The position numbers and the translations under genes are program-made. DNA of 64,000 nt, taken from contig NZ_SZXJ01000044.1 in NCBI RefSeq assembly GCF_005281345.1, positions 406,140 to 470,139 on the forward strand, given 5' to 3'. This document shows positions 18,798-27,054 of this stretch, in pieces (the first letter of the stretch is position 1; the number at the start of each line of letters is the position of its first letter). Below the pieces are notes generated by a model. The model searched no databases. It was given only the letters and a program-made list of their open reading frames with translations, and was not told the DNA's origin. The DNA is from Citrobacter sp. wls619. Its GTDB lineage: Bacteria; Pseudomonadota; Gammaproteobacteria; Enterobacterales; Enterobacteriaceae.

Positions 18798-19838
18798 TTA
18801 GAAATCATAACGAAGTCCAACGATGAGCGCATCATCATTGGTTTTTTTGTTCTTACTGGCGAATTCTTTATCGTAAGTAAATGATAACCATGTATCTTCA
18901 GCCAATGTTAATTGCGCTTCAGCACGCCAGTCTTCTTTTTCCGCAATATCTTTACCATCTTCATTTAGAAAACTATATCCTGTGAGAACCTTGACGGTGC
19001 CAAAGTTGTAGGAAATAAGTGAATCCATCCCTTTATAATTATTATCGCTTTTGTTATCGCGAGAAATAGACGTCCGTAATGCGGTTACCGCGACCTCATA
19101 GGCTTTATAACCGAGTTGCAATCCTCCCATAATTTGATCGTTTTGATTACGCCCATCGGTGGTCACTACGCCATCCTGTCGTTTGTAACGACTGGCCGCG
19201 AGTGCCGGTGTAATTCTAAAATCGCCAAATTTGAAAGACTTGCGATAACTGGCCATCGCGCCGTAATCCAGGGCTTCGTTATCGCTGTTGCCATTACCGG
19301 AGACCCATGCCAGTTGAATTTCGTTACCGGCAAATTTGGCGTTCCATTGAACGGTGCCGTCCTGTCGGTTGAACTGGTACGAATCATCAATGGTTGTAAT
19401 GCCATAGCTATAGATATTAGGGGTGAAGTTTTTGTACTTATCGGTCATTTTCATGACCTGATACAACGGGTTTTTGGTTCTCCCGGTGATCAGTTCACCC
19501 CATGTTTTATTTGACAGACCGACATAGGAATAGCGGGCCTCCATATCGCTTTCACCGGTATTGTTATCATTTTTTTCGGTACGCACCTGCCATTCCAGGC
19601 GACCCACGATTTTAGTCTCTGGCAGAATATCCAGATCTCGGGTGAGATAAATACCTACACGGCCACCCAGATCGCTTCGGCTTTCACTGCCAGCAAATGA
19701 ATTCTGGCCACTCGCAATTTTACCCTCAATGCGGCCATAGATATCCAGAGTATTGCCATCCTTATTATAGACGTTTAAGGCGAACGCCGAGGAACTCATA
19801 CTCATAAGTAATATTAGCGAATAGTTTTTTAGCTTCAT
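18798..19838 (-). CDS. General porin, OmpC-type family
   Basis: 346 residues from the ATG at 19836-19838 (GAGGGA seven bases upstream); the open frame extends 43 codons further but without a signal-like start. A signal peptide ends in SSAFA, followed by the typical NVYNKDGNTLDIYGRIEG opening strand. Repeated amphipathic strands follow and the chain ends in the outer-membrane sorting signal ...VGLRYDF. Loop sequences differ from OmpC/OmpF; the usual loop-3 PEFGGD is not seen. A substrate-specific entry channel for the linked pathway is inferred. Confidence 0.8.
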   Translation of the reverse strand: MKLKNYSLILLMSMSSSAFALNVYNKDGNTLDIYGRIEGKIASGQNSFAGSESRSDLGGRVGIYLTRDLDILPETKIVGRLEWQVRTEKNDNNTGESDMEARYSYVGLSNKTWGELITGRTKNPLYQVMKMTDKYKNFTPNIYSYGITTIDDSYQFNRQDGTVQWNAKFAGNEIQLAWVSGNGNSDNEALDYGAMASYRKSFKFGDFRITPALAASRYKRQDGVVTTDGRNQNDQIMGGLQLGYKAYEVAVTALRTSISRDNKSDNNYKGMDSLISYNFGTVKVLTGYSFLNEDGKDIAEKEDWRAEAQLTLAEDTWLSFTYDKEFASKNKKTNDDALIVGLRYDF

Positions 19839-20069
19839 GTCATCCCTCAAACCAGCATTAATTTCCTGACCATAAAAATAAAGTTCACAGCGAGGTAATT
19901 GTTTGTGGAAAAGGATTGGCAGTGGTATGGGAATGATTTTTTCTCGTAATGAAATGTGACTATTCACGCATAAATATCTCTGAATTCGCTATTGTATTAA
20001 TGGCTCTTATATTTAATAAGCATTTTTTTGGAAATATTACGGCTGCTTAAAATGTAATTTATAAATTAC

Positions 20070-20085
20070 TGTGAAGTGCATCGCA
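20070..20085. promoter_or_regulatory. CRP-like site between porin and lyase genes
   Basis: TGTGAAGTGCATCGCA matches TGTGA-N6-TCACA with one mismatch. It sits in the 407-bp divergent promoter region, 176 bp before the lyase start. Catabolite control is plausible for such a locus. Confidence 0.4.
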
Positions 20086-20112
20086 TTTCTAAAGAATGCA
20101 AAAACTGAAAAT

Positions 20113-20129
20113 GGGAATATTGTATTCTC
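20113..20129. promoter_or_regulatory. Operator A, GGGAATA palindrome
   Basis: GGGAATA-TTG-TATTCTC, an inverted repeat with one mismatch. It recurs 34 bp downstream and in the rpiR/dcuC promoter region, so it probably binds the RpiR-type regulator of this locus. Confidence 0.55.
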
Positions 20130-20146
20130 ATAGCCATTTTTGGGGT

Positions 20147-20163
20147 GGGAATACTATTTTCCC
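20147..20163. promoter_or_regulatory. Operator B, GGGAATA palindrome
   Basis: GGGAATA-CTA-TTTTCCC, preceded by GGGGT, 83 bp before the lyase start. The wider block GGGGTGGGAA-N7-TTTCCC is shared with operator C at 22718. Confidence 0.6.
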
Positions 20164-20245
20164 CTATAATTTGGAAAACAGATCCCGCAAAATTGATTAA
20201 TCACATTTTCGATTATGACGCATTCATTGGCCGGAGAGGCGCTGT

Positions 20246-21616
20246 ATGTTCGGTAAGCAAACAACGGTATTTGATTCTGATCTTTATTCTTCATTGTTCA
20301 CCCAAGGTCGGATGCGGGAAATATGGTCTGACGACAATCTGCTGCGGTGTTGGTTGCGGTTTGAAGCAACCGTCGCTCGCGTGCAAGGTGAGCTAGGGAT
20401 TATCCCTGAGCAAGCCGCCGTCGAAATTGAAAAAACGTGCAGGGAAATACAGATAGATTGGCCGGCCCTGGCACAGGAAACACAGATAGTCGGTATGGCG
20501 ATAAAACCGTTGATCGATCAGATCGCTGCCTGCGGTACTCCGTTGGTCAGCCAGTATCTGCACTGGGGATGTACAACTCAGGACCTGCTGGACTCTGGTA
20601 TGGCGATGAGGTTGCAACAAACGCTGCAGCTGCTGCGTGAGCAATTGCTCGATGTTGGTGAAGCGATGAAGGCGATGGCAATACGCCACACCCGAACGGT
20701 GATGGTTGCGCGTACCAATTCGGTGGATGCTTCTGCGACAACATGGGGGTTGCATGTTTGCAGTTACCTGGCGGAGATAAACCGCCATCTGGCAAGACTG
20801 CAGCAGCTGTACCCGCGCGCAGTAACCGGGCTCTTTGGCGGTGCGGTAGGTAATCTGGCCTCGGTGGGTGAACAGGGAATGGAAACGCGTGAACGGCTGA
20901 TGCGAGCGCTGGGTCTGAACGTGCCCTGCGGCATTAATAATGCCAGCCAGGATGCGGTGGTTGAAGTTGTGCAGTTTTTTGCTCTTGTTCATGGCACGCT
21001 GTGTCGTCTGGCCAACGACGTTGAAATAATGGGGCGCACGCCGATTGCTGAACTGCTTGAGGGGGAGGGCGGTGGCGGGTCGAGCACGATGCCGCATAAA
21101 GTTAATCCGCGCGCCAGTAACATGATGCAAACGCTGGCAAGGATGGGATGGATGTATGCGTCAGGCGCTCCGGCAATGCTGGATCAACAGGATGTACGCG
21201 CCGCCTCAATGAGGGTATTAAACTGGACTATCCTCCCTGAAGCCTCTAATGCGTTATCGACCAGCCTGACACGCGCAAAGAATCTGCTTTCACATCTCAT
21301 CATTAATGAAGAGAAGATGCGCGCCAATTTTGACTGCTCGAAACACTTTATTATGTCGGAATCGCTGACGATGAAACTTGCCGCCAAAATCGGCAGAGAG
21401 TCCGCCTATAATTTAGTGAAAAACCTGCTAAAGCATGCAACCGGAGAGCACAGCTTCATGGCGATCATGCAGGCTAGCCCGGAAATCCGCGCATCATTGT
21501 CTGTAGAGGAAATTACCACCGCCTGCGAGCCGCTGTCATATATCGGGGCTAACGATGCGCTCATTGCTGAAACTATAGCTGAGTTCGATCGCGCGAAAAC
21601 GGCAGAGATTGCCTGA
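20246..21616 (+). CDS. Fumarase/aspartase-superfamily lyase, PcaB/PurB-like
   Basis: 456 residues, start fixed by GGAG at 20233-20236. The superfamily signature GSSTMPHKVNP lies at 278-288 and the first conserved block HWGCTTQD at 106-113. The second block, which in adenylosuccinate lyase reads RTHGVHAEP, reads RTNSVDASA here (156-164), so both histidines are replaced (N158, D161). This argues against PurB function and resembles the PcaB (carboxymuconate cycloisomerase) group. Most members cleave a substituted succinate to fumarate; DcuC and malic enzyme next door fit that chemistry. Product and substrate are inference only. Confidence 0.7.
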   Translation: MFGKQTTVFDSDLYSSLFTQGRMREIWSDDNLLRCWLRFEATVARVQGELGIIPEQAAVEIEKTCREIQIDWPALAQETQIVGMAIKPLIDQIAACGTPLVSQYLHWGCTTQDLLDSGMAMRLQQTLQLLREQLLDVGEAMKAMAIRHTRTVMVARTNSVDASATTWGLHVCSYLAEINRHLARLQQLYPRAVTGLFGGAVGNLASVGEQGMETRERLMRALGLNVPCGINNASQDAVVEVVQFFALVHGTLCRLANDVEIMGRTPIAELLEGEGGGGSSTMPHKVNPRASNMMQTLARMGWMYASGAPAMLDQQDVRAASMRVLNWTILPEASNALSTSLTRAKNLLSHLIINEEKMRANFDCSKHFIMSESLTMKLAAKIGRESAYNLVKNLLKHATGEHSFMAIMQASPEIRASLSVEEITTACEPLSYIGANDALIAETIAEFDRAKTAEIA

Positions 21617-21631
21617 TTCGTCTTGCTGCCT

Positions 21632-21655
21632 GCCGGGAGGGATAACTCTCCTGGC
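21632..21655. terminator. Hairpin between convergent lyase and rpiR-type genes
   Basis: GCCGGGAG and CTCCTGGC form an imperfect eight-base stem in the 50-bp convergent gap. Confidence 0.4.
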
Positions 21656-21666
21656 TGCTGGCGGTG

Positions 21667-22560
21667 CTAAGTGTTGTGTGCTGATGCAGAAAACGTTTCG
21701 AAAAAGACAAATAATTCCTCTAGTTGCGCAAAATTCCCCTCGTTATCTCCTTTCTCATAAGCCAGATGCAATATGAGTTCGATAAAAAAGAAGCCGAGTA
21801 TACGGCTTTGAAAAATGGATTGTACGTCGCTGGGAAGAACAAACTGCAGATCGCAGAATTTACCGTAAGGGTTCGCTTCTGAGTTGGTAACCAGCACCAC
21901 GACGGCATTCTTTTTTCTGAACCATTTTGCAATATTGAGGGCAACCCGATTAAATCGATAGTAGGAGAACACAATCAGGACATCCCCCTCCTCAATATTG
22001 ATGAGGCATTTGGGGAGTTCGCTGATGTCCGTCGGTAACAGAGTGATGTCACTGCGAAAGTACTTTAACAGTGTACAAAAATGCGTCGCCATTGCATGAG
22101 ATGATGAAGGGCCGACGACATAAATATGACGTTGATTATTCAGTACCAGATCGATAAACGCATTAAGACTTTCAATATCGATGTTATTTTTAAATTGATT
22201 AAATAATTCTGATACTTTGTGGGTGAAATCAGTAACGATACTTTCGGTTGTGATGCTAGGATTGTTACGTAGTTTGATATTTTTCTCAAAAGGTGCAGAT
22301 ATTTTATTCTTAGACAGCGTAATGTCTAATGCTTTGCGGAAAGCAGCATAACCCGTAAACCCAATTTTATTTAAAAATCGGCCAATGGTTGCTTTGCTGA
22401 CCATCGCATTTTGCGAGAGATCAACAATGCCATGATAGGGAAGCTCATTGAAGTGTTTATTAATGTACTCATTAAGTCGGTACTCAGATTCAGTCAGATC
22501 GCCCATATTAAGAGTAAGTGAGTTATACTCATCCAGACTTAATGTGTTTTTTTTGTACAT
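21667..22560 (-). CDS. MurR/RpiR-family transcriptional regulator
   Basis: 297 residues from the ATG at 22558-22560; a TTG 21 codons upstream is possible but less likely. An N-terminal HTH_6 domain (about 15-90; LTESEYRLNEYI, VDLSQNAMVSKATIGRFLNKIGFTGYAAFRKAL) is followed by a SIS domain (about 130-270; IYVVGPSSSHAMATHFCTLL and GDVLIVFSYYRF). SIS domains usually bind phosphosugars, but some RpiR proteins respond to other metabolites. It sits between the lyase and carrier genes and the GGGAAWA operators flank it, so it is probably the local regulator. Confidence 0.8.
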   Translation of the reverse strand: MYKKNTLSLDEYNSLTLNMGDLTESEYRLNEYINKHFNELPYHGIVDLSQNAMVSKATIGRFLNKIGFTGYAAFRKALDITLSKNKISAPFEKNIKLRNNPSITTESIVTDFTHKVSELFNQFKNNIDIESLNAFIDLVLNNQRHIYVVGPSSSHAMATHFCTLLKYFRSDITLLPTDISELPKCLINIEEGDVLIVFSYYRFNRVALNIAKWFRKKNAVVVLVTNSEANPYGKFCDLQFVLPSDVQSIFQSRILGFFFIELILHLAYEKGDNEGNFAQLEELFVFFETFSASAHNT

Positions 22561-22717
22561 AGATAACACCCGATGGCTGTTGTATATCAACGTTGTTATA
22601 GGGTAATACGCTTTCGACGTCAATCATAGAATGAATATGTTGGAAACCCGCATCCAGCCTTCGCTAAGGGATGCGACCACATTCAGATGAGTTGCGATCT
22701 TACTCACAAAAAGGGGT

Positions 22718-22734
22718 GGGAAAACACCTTTCCC
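22718..22734. promoter_or_regulatory. Operator C in the rpiR/dcuC divergent region
   Basis: GGGAAAA-CAC-CTTTCCC, preceded by GGGGT exactly as operator B. It lies in the 353-bp gap between the divergent regulator and carrier genes, 158 bp from the first and 180 bp from the second. Apart from this the gap is AT-rich and I see no other distinct element. Confidence 0.55.
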
Positions 22735-22913
22735 GTATTTTGCAACCACACAACCCATTACAATTAAATCTCAATATTTGAGTATGTAATACGATAAATT
22801 TACGGACATGTTATAGCTGCTTATATATAGGTGTGATTTTTGCTTATCCTACATAAGCTATGATGAGATGACGGGTAACCCTACCAAATTTGTATGGCAT
22901 AGGAATTGTTATT

Positions 22914-24281
22914 ATGACGGCGTTTATTATAGCAATAGTGATAACAGTTATTGCTGCATGGTTAATTGTGAAAAATTATCAGCCGCAAACTGTTTTATTA
23001 CTCGCTGGACTGGCATTATTGACCATTACCGTTCTGTTTTACCCTGAAAACAGCATTCTCTATGATAAAGCGAAATCCACGGGGTCAACCTGGCTGGATA
23101 TCTTTAGCTTTGCAAAAGAATCGCTTACCACACAAATTGCAGGTATTGGTCTTATCATCATGGCGGCGGGTGGATTTGCCAGCTATATGGATCACATTAA
23201 AGCGTCGAACGCGATGGTCAATATGTGCATTCGACCGCTGCAGGTGATTAAAGCGCCTTACCTGATCCTCGCACTGGGGTATATCTGCGCACAGCTTCTG
23301 CATGTGGCCATTTCAAGTGCGGCGGGGCTGGCGATGTTGCTGCTGGTGACATTCTTCCCGGTTCTGGTTCGTCTGGGGGTCAGTAAAGCCTCTGCGGCCG
23401 CGATGATTGGTCTGTGCGCGTTTATGGATCTAGGGCCCGCGGTAGGTACGGCGAATCTGGCGGCCAAACATGCTGGCATGGAAAGCGCTATCTACTTTGC
23501 TCATTACCAGATGCCGGTGGCGGTGGTGGTGATGCTGGCCGTGGCGGTGGTGATTTACTTTAGCGCGAAGTATTTCGACAAAAAAGATGGTTTCGTTCCG
23601 GGGGCGCAAAGCGTGGCGCAAGCGGAAGAAGAAGGCCGTAAGGTACCCGCTATTTACGCGCTGTTACCCGTCCTGCCTGTCGTACTGGTGCTGGTCTTTA
23701 GCCCTTTGGTTATCAAGTCCATCAAAATTGACGTGGTCACGGCGATGATCCTTGGCGCTGTCGTCGCATTTTTCTTTGAACTGGTGGCTACCCGAGATTT
23801 CAAAAGCTGCTGCAAAGGGATACAGGTCTTTTTCAAAGGGATGGGCAGCATGTTTACCAGCATCGTTTCCTTGCTGGTGTGTGCGGATATCTATGCCCAG
23901 GGGCTGCAGAAAATTGGCGCGGTGGACTACCTGTTACAGTCGGTGCAAAACGCAGGTCTGGGCTTTACCAGCATGACGCTGGTGATGACCGCGCTGGTGG
24001 GCGTAACCGCCGTCCTGACAGGCTCTGGTGTTGCTGCCTTTTTCTCCTTCTCCGGCCTGGCCCCCTCCATTGCGGCAAAATTTGGTGAGAGCGCCGTCAA
24101 TATGATCCTGCCTATGCAGTTAATGGCGGGAATGGGGCGCTCAATGTCCCCAGTGGCCGGCATTATTATTGCGGTGAGTAAAGCAGGAGAATGTTCACCG
24201 TTTATGATCGTCAGAAGAACGCTGCTTCCAGCGCTGGCCGGTATCGCGGCGATGCTGGTTGCCAACTATGTCCTGATTTGA
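22914..24281 (+). CDS. DcuC-family C4-dicarboxylate transporter
   Basis: 455 residues, strongly hydrophobic, with about 12 membrane segments. Start ATG at 22914 has AGGA nine bases upstream; a TTG at 22890 in the same frame is disfavoured. It is similar in length and layout to E. coli DcuC, including PLQVIKAPYLILA and the C-terminal GRSMSPVAGIIIAVSKAGECSPF(M)IVRRT motif. DcuC proteins exchange or export fumarate, succinate and similar acids. A divergent paralogue rather than dcuC itself: sequence identity looks moderate. In this locus it may import the lyase substrate or export succinate. Confidence 0.8.
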   Translation: MTAFIIAIVITVIAAWLIVKNYQPQTVLLLAGLALLTITVLFYPENSILYDKAKSTGSTWLDIFSFAKESLTTQIAGIGLIIMAAGGFASYMDHIKASNAMVNMCIRPLQVIKAPYLILALGYICAQLLHVAISSAAGLAMLLLVTFFPVLVRLGVSKASAAAMIGLCAFMDLGPAVGTANLAAKHAGMESAIYFAHYQMPVAVVVMLAVAVVIYFSAKYFDKKDGFVPGAQSVAQAEEEGRKVPAIYALLPVLPVVLVLVFSPLVIKSIKIDVVTAMILGAVVAFFFELVATRDFKSCCKGIQVFFKGMGSMFTSIVSLLVCADIYAQGLQKIGAVDYLLQSVQNAGLGFTSMTLVMTALVGVTAVLTGSGVAAFFSFSGLAPSIAAKFGESAVNMILPMQLMAGMGRSMSPVAGIIIAVSKAGECSPFMIVRRTLLPALAGIAAMLVANYVLI

Positions 24282-24287
24282 ATCCCG

Positions 24288-24318
24288 AGAGCCTGTTAAT
24301 ACAGGCTCTTATTTTTTT
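24288..24318 (+). terminator. Strong rho-independent terminator after the dcuC-type gene
   Basis: AGAGCCTGT (24288-24296), loop TAAT, ACAGGCTCT (24301-24309), then TAT and a seven-T run. It stands only 16 bp before the malic enzyme ATG, so that gene depends on read-through or attenuation unless a promoter overlaps the terminator. Confidence 0.85.
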
Positions 24319-24333
24319 ATCTGGTTGTAATTT

Positions 24334-26028
24334 ATGGATGGCAACGTGACAAACGATGTTTTATACGTCCCGTTTACGGGGAAGTTACTGCTTGAGTCTC
24401 CGTTATTAAACAAGGGAAGCAGCTTCACGCAGCAAGAAAGGCATGACTTTAACCTGTGTGGGCTACTGCCTTGCGCCATTGAGAATATTGATGAACAAGC
24501 CGAACGGGCGTATCAGCAATATCTTGAGGCAGAATCCCATGACGCTCGACATATTTATCTGCGTAATATTCAGGATACCAACGAAACGTTATTTTATTAC
24601 CTGCTGAAAAAGCATCTGCCAGAGATGCTACCCATCGTTTATACCCCGGTAGTCGGAGCCGCCTGCGAAAAATTCTCGTGGATATATCGTCGTGCTCGCG
24701 GTGTCTTTATCTCCTGGCCCGATCGCGATCGTATTGACGATATTTTGCATGATATTCCGCGGCACGATATCAAAGTCATCGTTGTCACTGATGGTGAGCG
24801 CATTCTGGGGCTAGGTGACCAGGGCGTTGGCGGTATGGGGATTCCTATTGGGAAACTATCGCTCTATACCGTCTGTGGCGGGGTAAATCCGGCGAATACG
24901 CTACCTATTTTGCTGGATGTCGGTACGAACAATACGCGGCTGCTGGACGATCCGCGCTATATCGGCTGGCGCCACCCGCGCGTAACTGGCGAAGAGTACT
25001 TCGTATTTATAGGAATGTTTATCGCCGCCGTAAAACGGCGCTGGCCTAACGTTCTGCTGCAGTTTGAAGATTTTGCCCAGCATACCGCGGTGCCGCTACT
25101 GGACCGTTATCGCGATGAGCTGTGCTGTTTTAATGATGATATTCAGGGCACGGCGTCGGTGGCTCTGGCGACTCTGGTTGCTGCCTGCCGAGGCAGCGGT
25201 CGTGACTTCCGTCAGCAATCAATCGTAATTGTCGGGGCGGGTGCTGCAGGATGTGGGATCGCCCGGCATATTATTGCCTGCCGCATCAGTGAAGGAATGA
25301 GCCAGACCGAAGCCAGACGGACCATTTTTATGGTGGATCGCGACGGTCTGGTGATGACCACCAATAATGCCTTAGCTGATTTCCAGCAACCGTTGGCGCA
25401 GCCTCCCGAGGCCGTATCTGACTGGCAGTATGAGGGGCAGGCACCGTCATTATTGGAGGTGATCCACAATGCCAAACCCACGGTGATGCTGGGTGTGTCG
25501 GGCCAGGCTGGGTTGTTCTCGCAGGAGGTCATTAGCACGATGTACCACTACTGCGACCGCCCGATCGTTATGCCGTTGTCGAATCCCACTTCGAGAATGG
25601 AAGCGCGACCAGAAGATATCATTCGCTGGACCGAGGGGCAGGCCATCATCGCGACCGGCAGTCCCTGCGATGTGATTGAATTTAATGGACGCTCCATTCC
25701 GGTGGCGCAGTGCAATAATGTTTATGTTTTCCCAGCCATCGGTCTGGGGGCTATCGCCAGCGGCGCGACACGCGTAACAGAGGCTATGCTGATGGCGGCA
25801 AGTCGTGTGCTGGCTGATGCTTCCCCGTTGGTACGTAACGGGGAAGGCGCTCTGTTGCCGGAGATTGGGACAATCTGCGAGGTGACCCGTAGCATTGCCT
25901 TTGAGGTCGGTAAGGCGGCACAGCAGTCGGGTGTGGCAGGTAATATGAGCGACGACGCGCTGTTGCAAAGCATAAAAGATAACTTTTGGTTACCGCACTA
26001 CCGTCCTTATAAACGCAGGGCAATTTAG
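24334..26028 (+). CDS. NAD-dependent malic enzyme (MaeA-like paralogue)
   Basis: 564 residues, the MaeA length. Conserved elements: [16 protein letters not shown], catalytic Y103 in [16 protein letters not shown], catalytic K174 in [13 protein letters not shown], metal site LQFEDFA and [12 protein letters not shown] fold [12 protein letters not shown], and [13 protein letters not shown]. It oxidatively decarboxylates malate to pyruvate. Divergence from E. coli MaeA is clear, so it is probably an additional paralogue dedicated to this locus. The SD is weak and a terminator lies just upstream. Its 3' neighbour ygbA is backbone. Confidence 0.87.
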   Translation: MDGNVTNDVLYVPFTGKLLLESPLLNKGSSFTQQERHDFNLCGLLPCAIENIDEQAERAYQQYLEAESHDARHIYLRNIQDTNETLFYYLLKKHLPEMLPIVYTPVVGAACEKFSWIYRRARGVFISWPDRDRIDDILHDIPRHDIKVIVVTDGERILGLGDQGVGGMGIPIGKLSLYTVCGGVNPANTLPILLDVGTNNTRLLDDPRYIGWRHPRVTGEEYFVFIGMFIAAVKRRWPNVLLQFEDFAQHTAVPLLDRYRDELCCFNDDIQGTASVALATLVAACRGSGRDFRQQSIVIVGAGAAGCGIARHIIACRISEGMSQTEARRTIFMVDRDGLVMTTNNALADFQQPLAQPPEAVSDWQYEGQAPSLLEVIHNAKPTVMLGVSGQAGLFSQEVISTMYHYCDRPIVMPLSNPTSRMEARPEDIIRWTEGQAIIATGSPCDVIEFNGRSIPVAQCNNVYVFPAIGLGAIASGATRVTEAMLMAASRVLADASPLVRNGEGALLPEIGTICEVTRSIAFEVGKAAQQSGVAGNMSDDALLQSIKDNFWLPHYRPYKRRAI

Positions 26029-26076
26029 CAGTTGTGACGAGTAAGCGGTACTCGGGTCTTGGTTGCCTTCACGATT

Positions 26077-26099
26077 AAGGTGTATTATTTATGCAACTT
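26077..26099. promoter_or_regulatory. NsrR-like site upstream of ygbA
   Basis: AAGGTGTATTA-T-TTATGCAACTT follows the 11-1-11 inverted repeat pattern of NsrR (AAGATGYATTT-N-AAATGCATCTT) with a few mismatches. ygbA is a known NsrR target in E. coli, so nitric-oxide induction is inferred. Confidence 0.65.
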
Positions 26100-26114
26100 A
26101 ATTGTGGAGGCATC

Positions 26115-26459
26115 ATGTCCGGCAAACGTATTGCTCGTGAAAAAATGACGATCCAAAAGATGATCTCGCTGTATGAAAGCCAGTGTCCGGAAGCTTCAGA
26201 TGAGCAGGGGCATTACGATGCGTTGTTTGCTTATGCGCAAAAGCGCCTGGATAAGTGCGTGTTTGGCGAGGAAAAACCGGCCTGCAAACAGTGTCCGGTA
26301 CACTGCTATCAGCCAGCCAAACGGGAAGAGATGAAGCAAATTATGCGCTGGGCCGGGCCGAGAATGCTCTGGCGTCACCCGATTCTGACCGTTCGCCATC
26401 TGATTGATGACAAGCGTCCTGTCCCGGAATTACCTGAGAAATATCAGCGCAAGAAGTAA
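26115..26459 (+). CDS. ygbA: YgbA, nitric-oxide-induced cysteine-rich protein
   Basis: 114 residues from the ATG at 26115 with SD TGGAGG directly upstream; the frame extends eight codons earlier but without conservation. Strongly matches YgbA: KRLDKCVFGEEKPACKQCPVHCYQPAKREEMKQIMRWAGPRMLW. The C-x(9)-C-x2-C-x3-C pattern suggests a metal or FeS site. In E. coli and Salmonella the gene is induced by NO through NsrR and helps growth under nitrosative stress; biochemical role not settled. It marks the return to the backbone after the accessory block. Confidence 0.93.
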   Translation: MSGKRIAREKMTIQKMISLYESQCPEASDEQGHYDALFAYAQKRLDKCVFGEEKPACKQCPVHCYQPAKREEMKQIMRWAGPRMLWRHPILTVRHLIDDKRPVPELPEKYQRKK

Positions 26460-26473
26460 TCTGGTTATTTTGT

Positions 26474-26558
26474 GCCGGATGGCGGCGATGCCTTATCCGG
26501 CCTACAAGAGAAAGTGCACCGTCGCGTAGGCCCGATGAGCGTAGCGCCATCGGGCATT
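26474..26558. repeat. BIME: two REP elements after ygbA
   Basis: GCCGGATGGCGGCGATGCC... to TCCGGCCTAC (26474-26505) and an inverted GTAGGCCCGATGAGC... to CATCGGGC (26525-26556). Confidence 0.8.
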
Positions 26559-26581
26559 AACTATCCGGTACCGGGTGGCGG

Positions 26582-27010
26582 TTACGCTTTGGTGGCAATA
26601 AGAATGGCCGAGGCTTTGATCAGCGCGATGACCCGGCTTCCCTGGCTCAGTTTCATCTCTTGCTGACTTTCGTTCGTCACGACCGCGACAATGTCAAAAC
26701 CGGCATCAGTTTTGATGTGTACGGTGGCGTTAACGGCGCCTTCGGTGACCTGTGAAACGCTACCGGCAAACTGGTTGCGGGCAGAGAACTTCAGACCGCA
26801 GTCTTCAGTCGCCAGCGTCACCCACGGCGCTTTGATCAGCGCAATGGCTTCTTTTCCTTTCGCCAGACCCAGTGCCTGCTGACTGCTATGGGTCACAATC
26901 GCGACCAGTTTTGCGCCGCCAGCCAGCGTCAGTTCAACTTCATCATTCACTGCGCCAGTGGCAACTGCACTGACTGTACCGGTTAATTGATTACGTGCTG
27001 ATACCGCCAT
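26582..27010 (-). CDS. Two-domain Mop/TOBE molybdate-binding protein
   Basis: 142 residues from the ATG at 27008-27010. Two tandem Mop domains (about 4-70 and 73-140), each starting with SARNQ (SARNQLTGTV and SARNQFAGSV) and ending ALIKA. Such di-Mop proteins bind molybdate or tungstate in oligomers and are thought to store it or buffer it. It lies 44 bp after fhlA in the same direction, so it may share its transcript. The FHL pathway needs a molybdenum formate dehydrogenase, which gives the linkage a simple rationale. E. coli K-12 lacks the gene here. Confidence 0.85.
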   Translation of the reverse strand: MAVSARNQLTGTVSAVATGAVNDEVELTLAGGAKLVAIVTHSSQQALGLAKGKEAIALIKAPWVTLATEDCGLKFSARNQFAGSVSQVTEGAVNATVHIKTDAGFDIVAVVTNESQQEMKLSQGSRVIALIKASAILIATKA

Positions 27011-27054
27011 ACTGCCTCCTTTCGTTGAGTTATCACCCAGTATAGCCACAATGG

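Noticed and set aside
18798-19838. Naming the porin ompC or ompF.
   Set aside because: Loop 3 and several strands differ strongly; only the family and the terminal motifs agree.
20246-21616. Calling the lyase purB or pcaB.
   Set aside because: The catalytic histidine block of PurB is replaced and no other pca genes are nearby, so only a family-level name is supported.
11717-26076. A prophage or integrative element as vehicle of the accessory block.
   Set aside because: No integrase, phage structural gene, IS element, tRNA junction or flanking direct repeat was seen.
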